A DNA stretch of 64,000 nt, taken from the NCBI GenBank assembly GCA_002050275.1, contig MWTB01000005.1, positions 1-64,000 of the forward strand, read 5' to 3'. This stretch comes from Anaerolineae bacterium UTCFX1 (GTDB taxonomy: Bacteria; Chloroflexota; Anaerolineae; Anaerolineales; Villigracilaceae). The notes beneath the pieces were generated by a model. That model made no database searches. It was given only the letters and a program-made list of their open reading frames with translations, and was not told the origin of the DNA. Below, one piece after another: positions 7,665 through 15,140 of the stretch (position 1 is its first letter; every line of letters begins with the position of its first letter). The position numbers were made by a program, and so were the translations under genes.

Positions 7665-9638
7665 ATGGCTAATCTAATTGGAAAATCTTTGGGGCGTTAT
7701 CACATCCTTGAACAACTCGGCGAAGGCGGGATGGCGACCGTGTACAAAGCCTACGACACGCGCCTCGAAACGGATGTGGCGGTCAAAGTCATCCGCACCG
7801 AAAATTTAACCATGGCTACGATGGAGCGCGCGCTCAAACGCTTTGAACGTGAGGCAAAAGCGCTGGCGCGGCTAACGCACCCCAACATCGTCAAAGTGAC
7901 GGATTTTGGCGATGATGAAGACAAGCCCTACCTTGTGATGGAGTATCTGCCTGGCGGGACGCTCAAGCAGAAACTGGGAAAACCGATGCCGTGGAATGAA
8001 TCTATTTCCATTTTGTTGCCCATTGCAAGGGCGTTAGATTTTGCCCATCGTCAGAACATGATCCATCGCGACGTGAAGCCATCCAATATCCTCATCACCG
8101 CCGATGGCGAGCCAATGCTAACAGACTTCGGCATCGCCAAGATCCTGGATCTGGAAGAAACCGCCGATCTCACCGGAACGGGTATGGGTATCGGCACGCC
8201 TGAATATATGGCTCCCGAGCAGTGGACGGGAAAGACCTCCGTCTTCTCCGATCAATACGCGTTGGGGGTGGTGTTATATGAAATGCTGACCGGACGCAAG
8301 CCATATTCTGCCGATACCCCCGCCGCGATATTGCTGAAACAAGCCACCGAGCCGTTGCCGAGACCAAGCCAGTTTACCCGCGATCTGCCCGAAAAGATGG
8401 AAAAGCTTCTGCTCAAGGTTCTGGCTCGCAACCCCGAAGACCGTTATGGGAGTATGGCAGAGTTTGCAAAAGCGCTGGAGAACGCGGTAAGCGGACAACA
8501 ACTACCCGCCAGCGAACAGACGCCAAAACGTAAAGTTGCCGTGCCTCGCCCGAAGATGGAAGACAAGAGCCGCGCTAAATCTATGGAAGCGGTGAAATTA
8601 CATGATACGCAAGCAACGGTTGATCAGCAGTGGAAAGACTCTCCGCCAAAGAAAGAGCCAACGAGACTAAAACTATCCAAAACGGATTTGCCCATTGTGC
8701 TATTATTCGTTGGAGGCGTGATTCTTATTGGAATAATCGGCTTGATTGATGCGCTGACAAGTAATTTGAATCGAAATACGACTGTCTTTCCAGCAGACAC
8801 GCCTATGGTCATAGCGACCATAACACGCCATCTCTCCACTAACACATCTATAGTCATAGCGACCACAACACGCCCTCCCTCCACTAACACCCCCACGCCA
8901 GAGATTGGCTCCTTCATCGAATCTGACGGTGTGACGATGATGTTCGTTCCCGCTGGCGAGTTTTCGATGGGCAGTGAGAGCGGTTCCGATGATGAAAAAC
9001 CGATCCATTCCGTAACGCTGGACGCCTACTACATTGACAAATACGAAGTGACCAACGCCGCCTACAAACGCTGTGTGGACGCGGGCGGTTGCGAACCGCC
9101 CAAACAGAGCAGTTCTTACACCCGCAGCGCTTATTACAGCAACCCCGAATTTGACGAGTACCCTGTCATCTATGTGGATTGGAACATGGCAAACGCTTAC
9201 TGCGAATGGCGCGGCCCTTCGACAGGCTCAGGACAAGCGCGCCTGCCCACCGAAGCCGAATGGGAAAAAGCCGCTAGGGGGCTGGATGGGCGTACCTATC
9301 CGTGGGGCGAAAATGTTGATTGCGATAAAGCCAATTACAACCGTTGTGTTGGCGATATAACCAAAGTCGGTAGTTACTTGGATGGCGTCAGCCCATACGG
9401 ACTATATGATATGGCTGGCAATGTTTGGGAATGGGTGGCGGATTGGTATGATTCGGAATATTATGCAAACTCTCCCTCCTCCAACCCTTTGGGTCCGAGT
9501 TCGGGACAATATCGCGTGCTGCGGGGCGGCTCGTGGGACGTCAACGATAACGGCGTCCGTTCTGCGTATCGGGTCGGGGTCACTCCTGACGTCATCTACT
9601 ACGGCGTTGGTTTCCGTTGCGCCCGTTCATCCCCGTAG
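7665..9638 (+). CDS. receptor Ser/Thr kinase with FGE/C-type-lectin ectodomain, DGR target (copy 1)
   Basis: 657 residues; ATG preceded by TAGGAGG. Cytoplasmic kinase: K41, HRD 134-136, DFG 154-156, GTPEYMAPEQ. The juxtamembrane segment has HDTQATVD; one helix at 342-362; then a Thr-rich stalk with a repeated MVIATITR/IVIATTTR unit (380-410). Residues 415-657 are an FGE-sulfatase (SUMF1) domain: FVPAGEFSMGS, DKYEVTNAAY, RLPTEAEWEKAARG, GNVWEWVADWY, VLRGGSW and GFRCARSSP. This C-type-lectin fold is the usual DGR target, and the last 43 codons look like a DGR variable region. An in-frame GPSTGSGQ insertion (517-524) is missing from copy 2. Lack of the catalytic FGE cysteine pair was not checked against structure; a ligand-binding rather than enzymatic role is inferred. 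Confidence 0.92.
   Translation: MANLIGKSLGRYHILEQLGEGGMATVYKAYDTRLETDVAVKVIRTENLTMATMERALKRFEREAKALARLTHPNIVKVTDFGDDEDKPYLVMEYLPGGTLKQKLGKPMPWNESISILLPIARALDFAHRQNMIHRDVKPSNILITADGEPMLTDFGIAKILDLEETADLTGTGMGIGTPEYMAPEQWTGKTSVFSDQYALGVVLYEMLTGRKPYSADTPAAILLKQATEPLPRPSQFTRDLPEKMEKLLLKVLARNPEDRYGSMAEFAKALENAVSGQQLPASEQTPKRKVAVPRPKMEDKSRAKSMEAVKLHDTQATVDQQWKDSPPKKEPTRLKLSKTDLPIVLLFVGGVILIGIIGLIDALTSNLNRNTTVFPADTPMVIATITRHLSTNTSIVIATTTRPPSTNTPTPEIGSFIESDGVTMMFVPAGEFSMGSESGSDDEKPIHSVTLDAYYIDKYEVTNAAYKRCVDAGGCEPPKQSSSYTRSAYYSNPEFDEYPVIYVDWNMANAYCEWRGPSTGSGQARLPTEAEWEKAARGLDGRTYPWGENVDCDKANYNRCVGDITKVGSYLDGVSPYGLYDMAGNVWEWVADWYDSEYYANSPSSNPLGPSSGQYRVLRGGSWDVNDNGVRSAYRVGVTPDVIYYGVGFRCARSSP
9215..9237 (+). 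repeat. short mobile-type repeat inserted in frame in the FGE domain
   Basis: The bases cccttcgacaggctcagg plus acaag sit between WRG and ARLPTEAE of copy 1. The duplicated gene (36242-38239) reads WRSARLPTEAE with no insert, a net gain of 21 bases. The encoded PSTGSGQ is typical of a small dispersed repeat that I have seen inserted in proteins of Chloroflexota-like genomes (recall, not checked). It keeps the frame open. Confidence 0.7.
9507..9638 (+). other. DGR variable region VR1 (3' end of kinase-FGE gene)
   Basis: Between the fixed flanks GGCTCGTGG and GTCCGTTCTGCGTATCGG lie six codons, and between that flank and GGTTTCCGTTGCGCCCGT lie twelve. Of these 18 codons 17 end in C or T (for example gac gtc aac gat aac ggc). 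In copy 2 the same slots hold different NNC/NNT codons while the flanks are unchanged. This is expected when AAC/AAT codons of a template repeat are copied with adenine-specific errors. The conserved 3' tail after the second block would be the initiation-of-mutagenic-homing part. No template repeat is seen in the window. Confidence 0.8.
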
Positions 9639-9740
9639 GGGGCTCTCTTCCATGATTCTGTTTTCTGGTTTCTGGAATCCTGATTTTCTGAATCGCGCTC
9701 TTAACCCTCTCGCTGAAGGCGAGTCGCGTAAAAAGGAAAA

Positions 9741-9794
9741 CGTCCCGAAGGTTTCCTTGAACGCCATAATCGAGTCATTCAAACCTTCGGGACG
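9741..9794. repeat. 14-bp inverted repeat downstream of VR1
   Basis: cgtcccgaaggttt and its exact complement aaaccttcgggacg flank a 26-base loop. It lies about 100 bases after the kinase stop and just before the reverse transcriptase relic. The same structure follows VR2 at 36086-36139. Known DGR targets need a hairpin just downstream of the variable region, so a homing role is possible; a terminator is the alternative, though no T-run follows. A smaller hairpin (CTCGC-5-GCGAG) lies near 9710-9726. Confidence 0.75.
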
Positions 9795-9803
9795 GTGGAT
9801 AGA

Positions 9804-9983
9804 ATGGGCAAAATCTACAAAAACTTCTACCCGCAAATCTATGACCTGCTCAATTTATGGCAGGCATTTGGCAAAGCCTCCAAAGGCAGGCGCGGGCATC
9901 CTTCCATCGCGGCGTTCGAATACAACCTTAAAAAGAAACTGATCGAGACCGAAAACGACTTGAAGAACGAAACCTACGAATGA
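9804..9983 (+). pseudogene. truncated DGR-type reverse transcriptase, N-terminal 59 residues
   Basis: The frame starting MGKIYKNFYPQIYDLLNL and continuing AFGKASKGRRGHP, SIAAFEYNLKKKL, NDLKNETYE resembles the N-terminus of DGR and related retron/group II-like reverse transcriptases. Those typically read FENLLxAYxxARxGKRxxPxVAxFExNLExxLxxLxxELxxxTYxPG. Here a stop follows NETYE, exactly where the xPGxYR motif should continue, and nothing RT-like follows in any frame. The full enzyme would exceed 300 residues. The first 20 residues recur behind copy 2. It marks the former position of an RT gene downstream of the target, the common DGR order. Confidence 0.75.
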
Positions 9984-10142
9984 TATAGCGGTTCTCTGCA
10001 GTTTCCTAAGATCTTTCGGTATGATGACGAGCAAACGTAAAAAGCCCGTCTCCCTGCAACGGTCACGTCTCCTGAAGGCGGGCAGTGAATGAGATATCGA
10101 TCTAAGAGATTGTTTCATAACTTCTTTTGTAGACACGGACGT

Positions 10143-10218
10143 CACGGATTTCACTGATTTTTACGGAAAAAATCTCTAGAAAGCCGTCTTTCTTTCCGTG
10201 TGTTCCGTGAAATCCGTG
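10143..10218. repeat. hairpin repeat in intergenic region
   Basis: cacggatttcac pairs exactly with gtgaaatccgtg 52 bases later. It lies in the 270 bases between the RT relic and the converging minus-strand gene ending at 10256, where no gene is seen. A bidirectional terminator or dispersed repeat is likely. Confidence 0.6.
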
Positions 10219-10255
10219 TACAAAAAGAATCAGGGTCAGGCTTAAGAAACACTCT

Positions 10256-11086
10256 TTAAGAAAACGCGTTGGTCCCCTTTTCCAACAGTTCCCGAATGCA
10301 TTTCTCGAGCATAGCGGTTGTCCCTGCAAGCAATCTGCCAACCTGCTGAACTCCGGAAAAAGTCACAAGCCAGGCGGATTTACCTGTTACAAAGAACAAG
10401 CCCGGCGTCCCCGACATTGAATGACCCTGTTCCATGTGTTCGGAATCGATCGGCAGTAAATTGACGCTGCCGCGCGCCCGAGGTTCGAGGAGATCAACGA
10501 GTAACGCCTTTGCCAATCGAGAGTCCAAGCCGTTTTCCATGAGGATGTTCAACCCCGCGTCGAAATCCAATTCGGTCAACTCGGTAAAAGTCCCCATGGA
10601 AAGTCGAAACGCGCTCTGGGAGATCTGCGCTTCCAGTTTTGTGGCAATTTGTTGGGGTAAGGGGGCTAAGGCGGAGATCAACTGTGGAAGATGTTTTACT
10701 TCAGTCAAAACCAACCGATGAACCACGCCTTGCTCCGTCCAATGAGCGGTACAGCGTTGGTCGAACCCGAGGTGAAAGTTTGTAATCACGGGCAGCGTTT
10801 GGTTGATCACGACCTGTATCATTCCATTGAACAAAATCAAGGGAGTCAGGGTTCTTTGTAACTCATCGTCGAGCAAGGCCAGCCCCCTCTTGCCGATATT
10901 CGCGAATTTTCTCGCTAGCAGGGAGTGACTGGCGGCCTTCAAACGCTCCTCAATCGCCATCGGTGAAAGTTCGCCGAGATTATCCAACAGAACCATCTTG
11001 CCCAGGTCCGGGCGATTGACAAGCGAAAGCGCCATCGCCAACTCCTCCGTAGAGAGTGTGTAATCATGGATAGGTTGAGTGATCAT
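10256..11086 (-). CDS. EspG-like partner of WXG-headed protein (paralog B)
   Basis: 276 residues, soluble, with AGGAGG ahead of the ATG. It starts with YTLSTEELAMALSLVNRPDL, has SHSLLARKF in the place of the ARGL motif, and carries ILMENGLDSRLAK, matching RILKEHGLDSKSAK of paralog A. It is closest to paralog D at 34557-35375 (ELAMALxLxNRPxxG). It lies 16 bases after the stop of the WXG-headed gene 11103-12065 on the same strand, repeating the effector-then-partner order. A dedicated cytoplasmic chaperone or adaptor for type VII export is inferred; no family is named with certainty. Confidence 0.7.
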   Translation of the reverse strand: MITQPIHDYTLSTEELAMALSLVNRPDLGKMVLLDNLGELSPMAIEERLKAASHSLLARKFANIGKRGLALLDDELQRTLTPLILFNGMIQVVINQTLPVITNFHLGFDQRCTAHWTEQGVVHRLVLTEVKHLPQLISALAPLPQQIATKLEAQISQSAFRLSMGTFTELTELDFDAGLNILMENGLDSRLAKALLVDLLEPRARGSVNLLPIDSEHMEQGHSMSGTPGLFFVTGKSAWLVTFSGVQQVGRLLAGTTAMLEKCIRELLEKGTNAFS

Positions 11087-11102
11087 TGAGCCTCCTGCCC
11101 CC

Positions 11103-12065
11103 TTAAGGCGCGGGGGATGCGAGTAGATTTTGAATGGGCGGTTGGAACGCCCGTTCGATTCCGTTGACCGTTCGATTCTTAAGGTCGGTCAGGAAATTGG
11201 ATGCCTGATTCACCCAGCGAGCGCCGGTTTCAATGACTTCCTGTCGCGTTGTGGATGCCTGCCACATCTGCCAGACAGGCGCCTCGACCGCCTTGTTGTA
11301 AGCAAATCCCAGCACGGCCGAGCCTCCCAAAACGATAGCGCCGCCCGCCAAAACAGCCGCGCCGCCAGTTAATGCCGTCGCTCCAACAATTGGCGCCGCC
11401 ACTGCGCCAAGCGCAAGCGGAATTCCTACCGTTCCAATCGCAGAAAGGGCAAACTTAAATGCCCCATCCACACTGGCGGTTGAAATAATGCGGGAAATAG
11501 GCTGACCGCTCATGCCGGTCACGGTTTCCTTCATGGTGGCGACTGCCTCGCCTGCAGAGATTGCTAAACCCACTATCGCCGCGCCCTTTGTCAGAGTGGA
11601 AGGTTGAATGACGCGGGTCGCTTCCTTAATATTCAGAAGTTTCCGCATCCAGTTTGGGCCGGTGAGAATCATGCTGTTCGGGCGCAGGGGTGACCAGCGC
11701 AAGTTGGAAGCTATATACAAGGCTCCACCCAGAGCCTTCAGTTCGTCCCATGTGACGCTCAGGCTCTCTTTTACAGCGCTGATATAAACAGATTCTGTGC
11801 GGTCCGCGTCAATCCATTCATCTACTTCGCGCAGGGCGCGTTTGCCAAGCGTATCCAGCCAGGTTGCTTGTGAGCGAAGTTCCTGAATGAGTTTCTCGAA
11901 ATCCCGAGAGAAAAAGTCAGCGCGCGGGCTGATCCAGTCGCGGCTCAAAGCGCCGGCGGAGTAGCGAAGCCGGTCAATCAAATTAAGGTAATCCGTTGCT
12001 GTGTGCATCAACTGTCTGCCGACGGAGCGAACCTCCTCCGTTTCCATGTGAATCACATTGCCCAT
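11103..12065 (-). CDS. WXG100-like protein with Gly/Ala-rich hydrophobic C-terminus
   Basis: 320 residues. The N-terminus, IHMETEEVRSVGRQL, matches the lipase-type effector (IHMDPEQVRSVGRQL) and the protein at 33551-34540. The helix-turn-helix centres on DWISPRADFF (W44), so the usual WxG glycine is replaced. Residues about 165-275 are strongly hydrophobic and Gly/Ala-rich (GAVAAPIVGATALTGGAAVLA), like a membrane-inserting or colicin-like segment. It sits 11 bases after the PP2C phosphatase gene and 16 before its EspG-like partner, within one minus-strand operon with the vWA-FHA gene. Candidate secreted effector or pore protein; the activity is inferred. Confidence 0.75.
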   Translation of the reverse strand: MGNVIHMETEEVRSVGRQLMHTATDYLNLIDRLRYSAGALSRDWISPRADFFSRDFEKLIQELRSQATWLDTLGKRALREVDEWIDADRTESVYISAVKESLSVTWDELKALGGALYIASNLRWSPLRPNSMILTGPNWMRKLLNIKEATRVIQPSTLTKGAAIVGLAISAGEAVATMKETVTGMSGQPISRIISTASVDGAFKFALSAIGTVGIPLALGAVAAPIVGATALTGGAAVLAGGAIVLGGSAVLGFAYNKAVEAPVWQMWQASTTRQEVIETGARWVNQASNFLTDLKNRTVNGIERAFQPPIQNLLASPAP

Positions 12066-12076
12066 ATATGCGTCTC

Positions 12077-12886
12077 CTATTCTCCCGCGCCCGTCACATC
12101 ATCCTGCATTGTCTTCACGGGTTGCCGATCCTGCCTTCGCGCAATAATGATTGAGATATTATCCGCACCGCCACTTTGGTTGGCGAGTGCAATCAATTTA
12201 TCTGCCGCTTCCTGCGGTTCAAATTCGTTCGCCGCCGCCCATAGGAGCGATTCAGGGATGATGCCCCACAATCCATCTGAGCACAATAGAAGGATGTCGT
12301 TGGGTTGAAATATCTCTTCTTTCACAATCGGCACAATCGTCGGGCGGTTGGCGCTCAACGACATCGAGAGATGATTGCGTTTGCGGTGCCGGCGCGCCTG
12401 TTCAAGAGTCAACCTGCCTGCGCGCACCTGATCCATCACCCAACTTTGGTCCACGCTGATTTGGATGACTTGTTCCCCTCGCAAAAGATAGGCGCGGCTA
12501 TCACCCACATTAAGGGTATAAGCCGAATCATTCAACAAAAACGCCGCCACTACCGTGCTTCCCATGCCCTTTAACTTTTCATCTTGACTGGCTTGTTCAC
12601 GAATAACTTGATGCGCTTTTTTCACGCAAAGCGTAAATGCTTCACCAATGTTGAAAGTAGGCTGTAATTGGGCATAAACTTCACGAAATGTTTCGATAAT
12701 TAGGCGGCTGGCAGTCTCGCCGCCGTTGTGTCCGCCCATCCCGTCTGCAATTACAAACAATGGCGGCAGGTCAACGCCATCGGCAGGCAACAACACGATT
12801 AATGAATCTTGGTTGGACTTGCGTTTTTTTCCAATATCGCAAGCCGCGCCGATCAGTAAATCGCCAAACAAGGTGGATGAGGACAT
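12077..12886 (-). CDS. PP2C-family Ser/Thr protein phosphatase
   Basis: 269 residues, which is a bare PP2C catalytic domain (PppA/PstP-like). Metal-binding and core motifs in order: KRKSNQDSLIV, VIADGMGGHNGGETAS, GSTVVAAFL, LNVGDSRAYLL, LLCSDGLWG and a C-terminal GGADNISIII. No membrane helix, so cytoplasmic. It would remove phosphates from kinase and FHA-partner proteins of the island. It begins 2 bases after the vWA-FHA gene ends and precedes the WXG-like gene, so the operon combines phospho-signalling and secretion proteins. Length and motifs are complete. Confidence 0.93.
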   Translation of the reverse strand: MSSSTLFGDLLIGAACDIGKKRKSNQDSLIVLLPADGVDLPPLFVIADGMGGHNGGETASRLIIETFREVYAQLQPTFNIGEAFTLCVKKAHQVIREQASQDEKLKGMGSTVVAAFLLNDSAYTLNVGDSRAYLLRGEQVIQISVDQSWVMDQVRAGRLTLEQARRHRKRNHLSMSLSANRPTIVPIVKEEIFQPNDILLLCSDGLWGIIPESLLWAAANEFEPQEAADKLIALANQSGGADNISIIIARRQDRQPVKTMQDDVTGAGE

Positions 12887-12888
12887 GC

Positions 12889-14811
12889 TTATCCCTGATG
12901 CGTATCCATTGTGTCGTTTTCTCCGGTGGACGTGAAACCGTCGTAAGTTTTCTCGTCTCCAGCGCGGATACGCGCGCTGGCTTCAAATTTCAACTTTACG
13001 CGCTTGCCCAGACGGACCTCATCGCCATTTTGCAGCAGGATCTCCTGTCCATCCACTTCTCGATCGTTGACAAAAGTTCCAAAGGTCGGACGTTTCGGTT
13101 TACCGATCTTCTCGTCCATCTCCTCCACCTCGCTCAGAAACAAGCCGCCGCCTTTTTCCTCGATCATTGCGTGGTGCCGCGAAACGGGGCTGTCTTTTGG
13201 GAAGATGATATCGTTATCGGCTTTGCGTCCCAGTGTGGTGCGCCGTTTTGTGATCTCGAATCGCTGGTCAATCATCGAAGAGTCGTCGCTGGAGGATACG
13301 GTTAACATGCCGAGCGCGTCAGAGCTCATCTCCCACGAATCCATTGTTCGATCTGAGCCGCTTGAAAATTCCTCCACCGTCGGCGCGCCCACCCCGCCCA
13401 CCTTTTCATCCCACTCTTTATTGCGTTGTTCCTCCTTGCGTTTTTTGGCGATCGCCAAAACGATCAGAGCGATGACCAGCGCGCCCAGCAAGATAACGCC
13501 GCCGATGATATAGAGGAGATAATTGGATACAAGACCACCGCCTCCCTCCTCAACTGGAGTTGGGGCAACTGCCGCCGCCACACGCACCGTCACCTGACGG
13601 GTAACGCGCGCCAGTTCGATCCCATCGGCTCCCAGCGCAAGCGCGTCAATCGTCAAAGCGCCATCGGGGTAGGCGCTGAAGTCCACCTGCGCTTCGTACG
13701 GCGTCGTGGTCACAGATGCGACTGTCGCGCCGTTGATCACAAAATTGACTGACTGAATAGTTTCACCCTGCCCGAAGGTTTCTACTTTCAGAGTGGTTGT
13801 CCCACTCACTTCCTGCCCTTCGGCGGGCTCGACGAAGATCAATCGTAGCGGGAAGTTGGGGAGTAAAAAGCCGCGCGTGTCTGTATCCTGCGCGCTAAGA
13901 TATTTTGCAGTCACCGCCAGCGTGTGCGAGCCGGGACCGGCAGTTGATTGGTACTTAATAGCGTACTGCGAACGCAGCGTATCCGAAAGGCGAACGAAGA
14001 TGGTGTCAAGCTGATTCGTGTTGGGGGAATAGAAGAAGCGCCCGCCTGTATCCTGCGCGAGACGCTGGAGCGATTTCTGATCAACTTTGCTTCCCAAGCC
14101 GAGGGTGTATAGCGGAGTGCGCGTCCCGCTTTCGGTAGCGAGGCGAATGACATCGTCTGCTGTATGGATGCTGCATGTTCCGCCGTCGGCTTTCTCATCT
14201 ACGCCATCTGTAAACAGCACGACTGCCCGACGCCCGGAAGGAACCGTAGCAGTCATCTGAACAGCCTGATAGGCCGCGTCGTAGAGACAAGTTCCCGCGC
14301 CGCGCGTCGCGTCTACAAGTTCGAGTTCGTCGCGCGCCGCGCGGTGATCGGTAGTGAAGTCAATGCGTATCTTTGTTTCATTGTCGAACGTGACCACCGC
14401 CACGCGGTCATCCTTGCCAAGCCCTGCAATGAAATTGGACGCGGCTGATTTTGCCGCCTCGATACCTGAACCGCTCATGCTCCCGCTGGTGTCGAGCAGG
14501 AGAACTAAATTGATGGGAGCGTCCGGCGCGAGGTCCGCGCTGAGAACCGTCACTTGCTGAGAATCTTCCGCAAGGGTAAAAGCGTCTGCCGCGAGGTCCT
14601 TGATCGGATTCCCTGTCGAATCAGCCACCGAAACATAAGCCGTCACATCGTAAGCGATCTTCTCGTCCGAAGGCGCGCCTTCCACATAGTGGACGACCGT
14701 ATCTATACCAGACTGAGCCAGAGCGGGTTGCCCGCTAAACAAGCCCGCGCTCAGTAGAGCCAGCAAGATGGAAAGAATATGGAAGAGATGCTTTCGGAAC
14801 CGTGAAGCCAT
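12889..14811 (-). CDS. secreted-side vWA domain, membrane helix and cytoplasmic FHA domain
   Basis: 640 residues from ATG 14811, which has GGGGAGG six bases upstream; an in-frame ATG at 14853 has none. Signal peptide 1-32, cut near ALAQS. The vWA domain (about 100-280) has a full MIDAS: DTSGSMS at 107-113, then TxD in LFTDGVDE near 200. An Ig-like segment follows (325-410). A membrane helix (430-455) leads to a cytoplasmic FHA domain (518-610, with GRKADNDI and SRHHAMI) that would bind pThr. It therefore links an outer adhesion or ligand module to the island's kinases. First gene of a minus-strand operon with PP2C, WXG-like and EspG-like genes. Confidence 0.9.
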   Translation of the reverse strand: MASRFRKHLFHILSILLALLSAGLFSGQPALAQSGIDTVVHYVEGAPSDEKIAYDVTAYVSVADSTGNPIKDLAADAFTLAEDSQQVTVLSADLAPDAPINLVLLLDTSGSMSGSGIEAAKSAASNFIAGLGKDDRVAVVTFDNETKIRIDFTTDHRAARDELELVDATRGAGTCLYDAAYQAVQMTATVPSGRRAVVLFTDGVDEKADGGTCSIHTADDVIRLATESGTRTPLYTLGLGSKVDQKSLQRLAQDTGGRFFYSPNTNQLDTIFVRLSDTLRSQYAIKYQSTAGPGSHTLAVTAKYLSAQDTDTRGFLLPNFPLRLIFVEPAEGQEVSGTTTLKVETFGQGETIQSVNFVINGATVASVTTTPYEAQVDFSAYPDGALTIDALALGADGIELARVTRQVTVRVAAAVAPTPVEEGGGGLVSNYLLYIIGGVILLGALVIALIVLAIAKKRKEEQRNKEWDEKVGGVGAPTVEEFSSGSDRTMDSWEMSSDALGMLTVSSSDDSSMIDQRFEITKRRTTLGRKADNDIIFPKDSPVSRHHAMIEEKGGGLFLSEVEEMDEKIGKPKRPTFGTFVNDREVDGQEILLQNGDEVRLGKRVKLKFEASARIRAGDEKTYDGFTSTGENDTMDTHQG

Positions 14812-14867
14812 TTCAGCCTCCCCGTAGGGCAAGATTGATTTTGCCATACTCATGTGATGTTTATCCG

Positions 14868-14896
14868 TTGACGTTTAATTGTCCCCATTATATACT
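14868..14896 (+). promoter_or_regulatory. sigma70-type promoter before kinase stub and WXG-lipase gene
   Basis: TTGACG, a 17-base spacer, then TATACT. It resembles the promoter at 28783-28810, including a shared TCCCC in the spacer. It lies upstream of the kinase stub at 14928 and probably drives the lipase-effector gene at 15141. It overlaps the upstream region of the divergent vWA-FHA gene. Confidence 0.65.
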
Positions 14897-14927
14897 GAAA
14901 AGAAATCCATGCATGAAGAGAGGGAAG

Positions 14928-15002
14928 ATGTCTAAACTCATCGGTCAGTCTCTTGGACGTTATCACATTCTCGAACAGTTGGGCGAAGGTGAAAAGTATT
15001 GA
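14928..15002 (+). pseudogene. N-terminal stub of a Ser/Thr kinase gene
   Basis: A 24-codon frame reads MSKLIGQSLGRYHILEQLGE then GEKY and a stop. It is the first 20 residues of the island's kinases cut just before the Gly-rich loop is complete. AGGGAAG precedes its ATG and a good promoter lies upstream, so the signals survive without the gene. The following 138 bases up to 15141 show no kinase sequence. It may be a deletion scar, or it may act as a translated leader for the effector gene. Confidence 0.8.
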
Positions 15003-15140
15003 ACATTTCCCAGTTGCTGAAGCGTGTTTTCCGAAACTGGGATCTATGATCACGATAGAGCAGTGATGATCTTTCGTTGCGCTTTGCTTGCAACAGGACA
15101 TTAAGAAGCATGTTGGAATTTTTCCTCTGGAGATACATAC

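Noticed and set aside
9984-10142. Continuation of the reverse transcriptase in another frame
   Set aside because: No PGxYR, YxDD-type or other RT motif appears in any frame after the stop at 9983, so it is a true truncation and not one frameshift.
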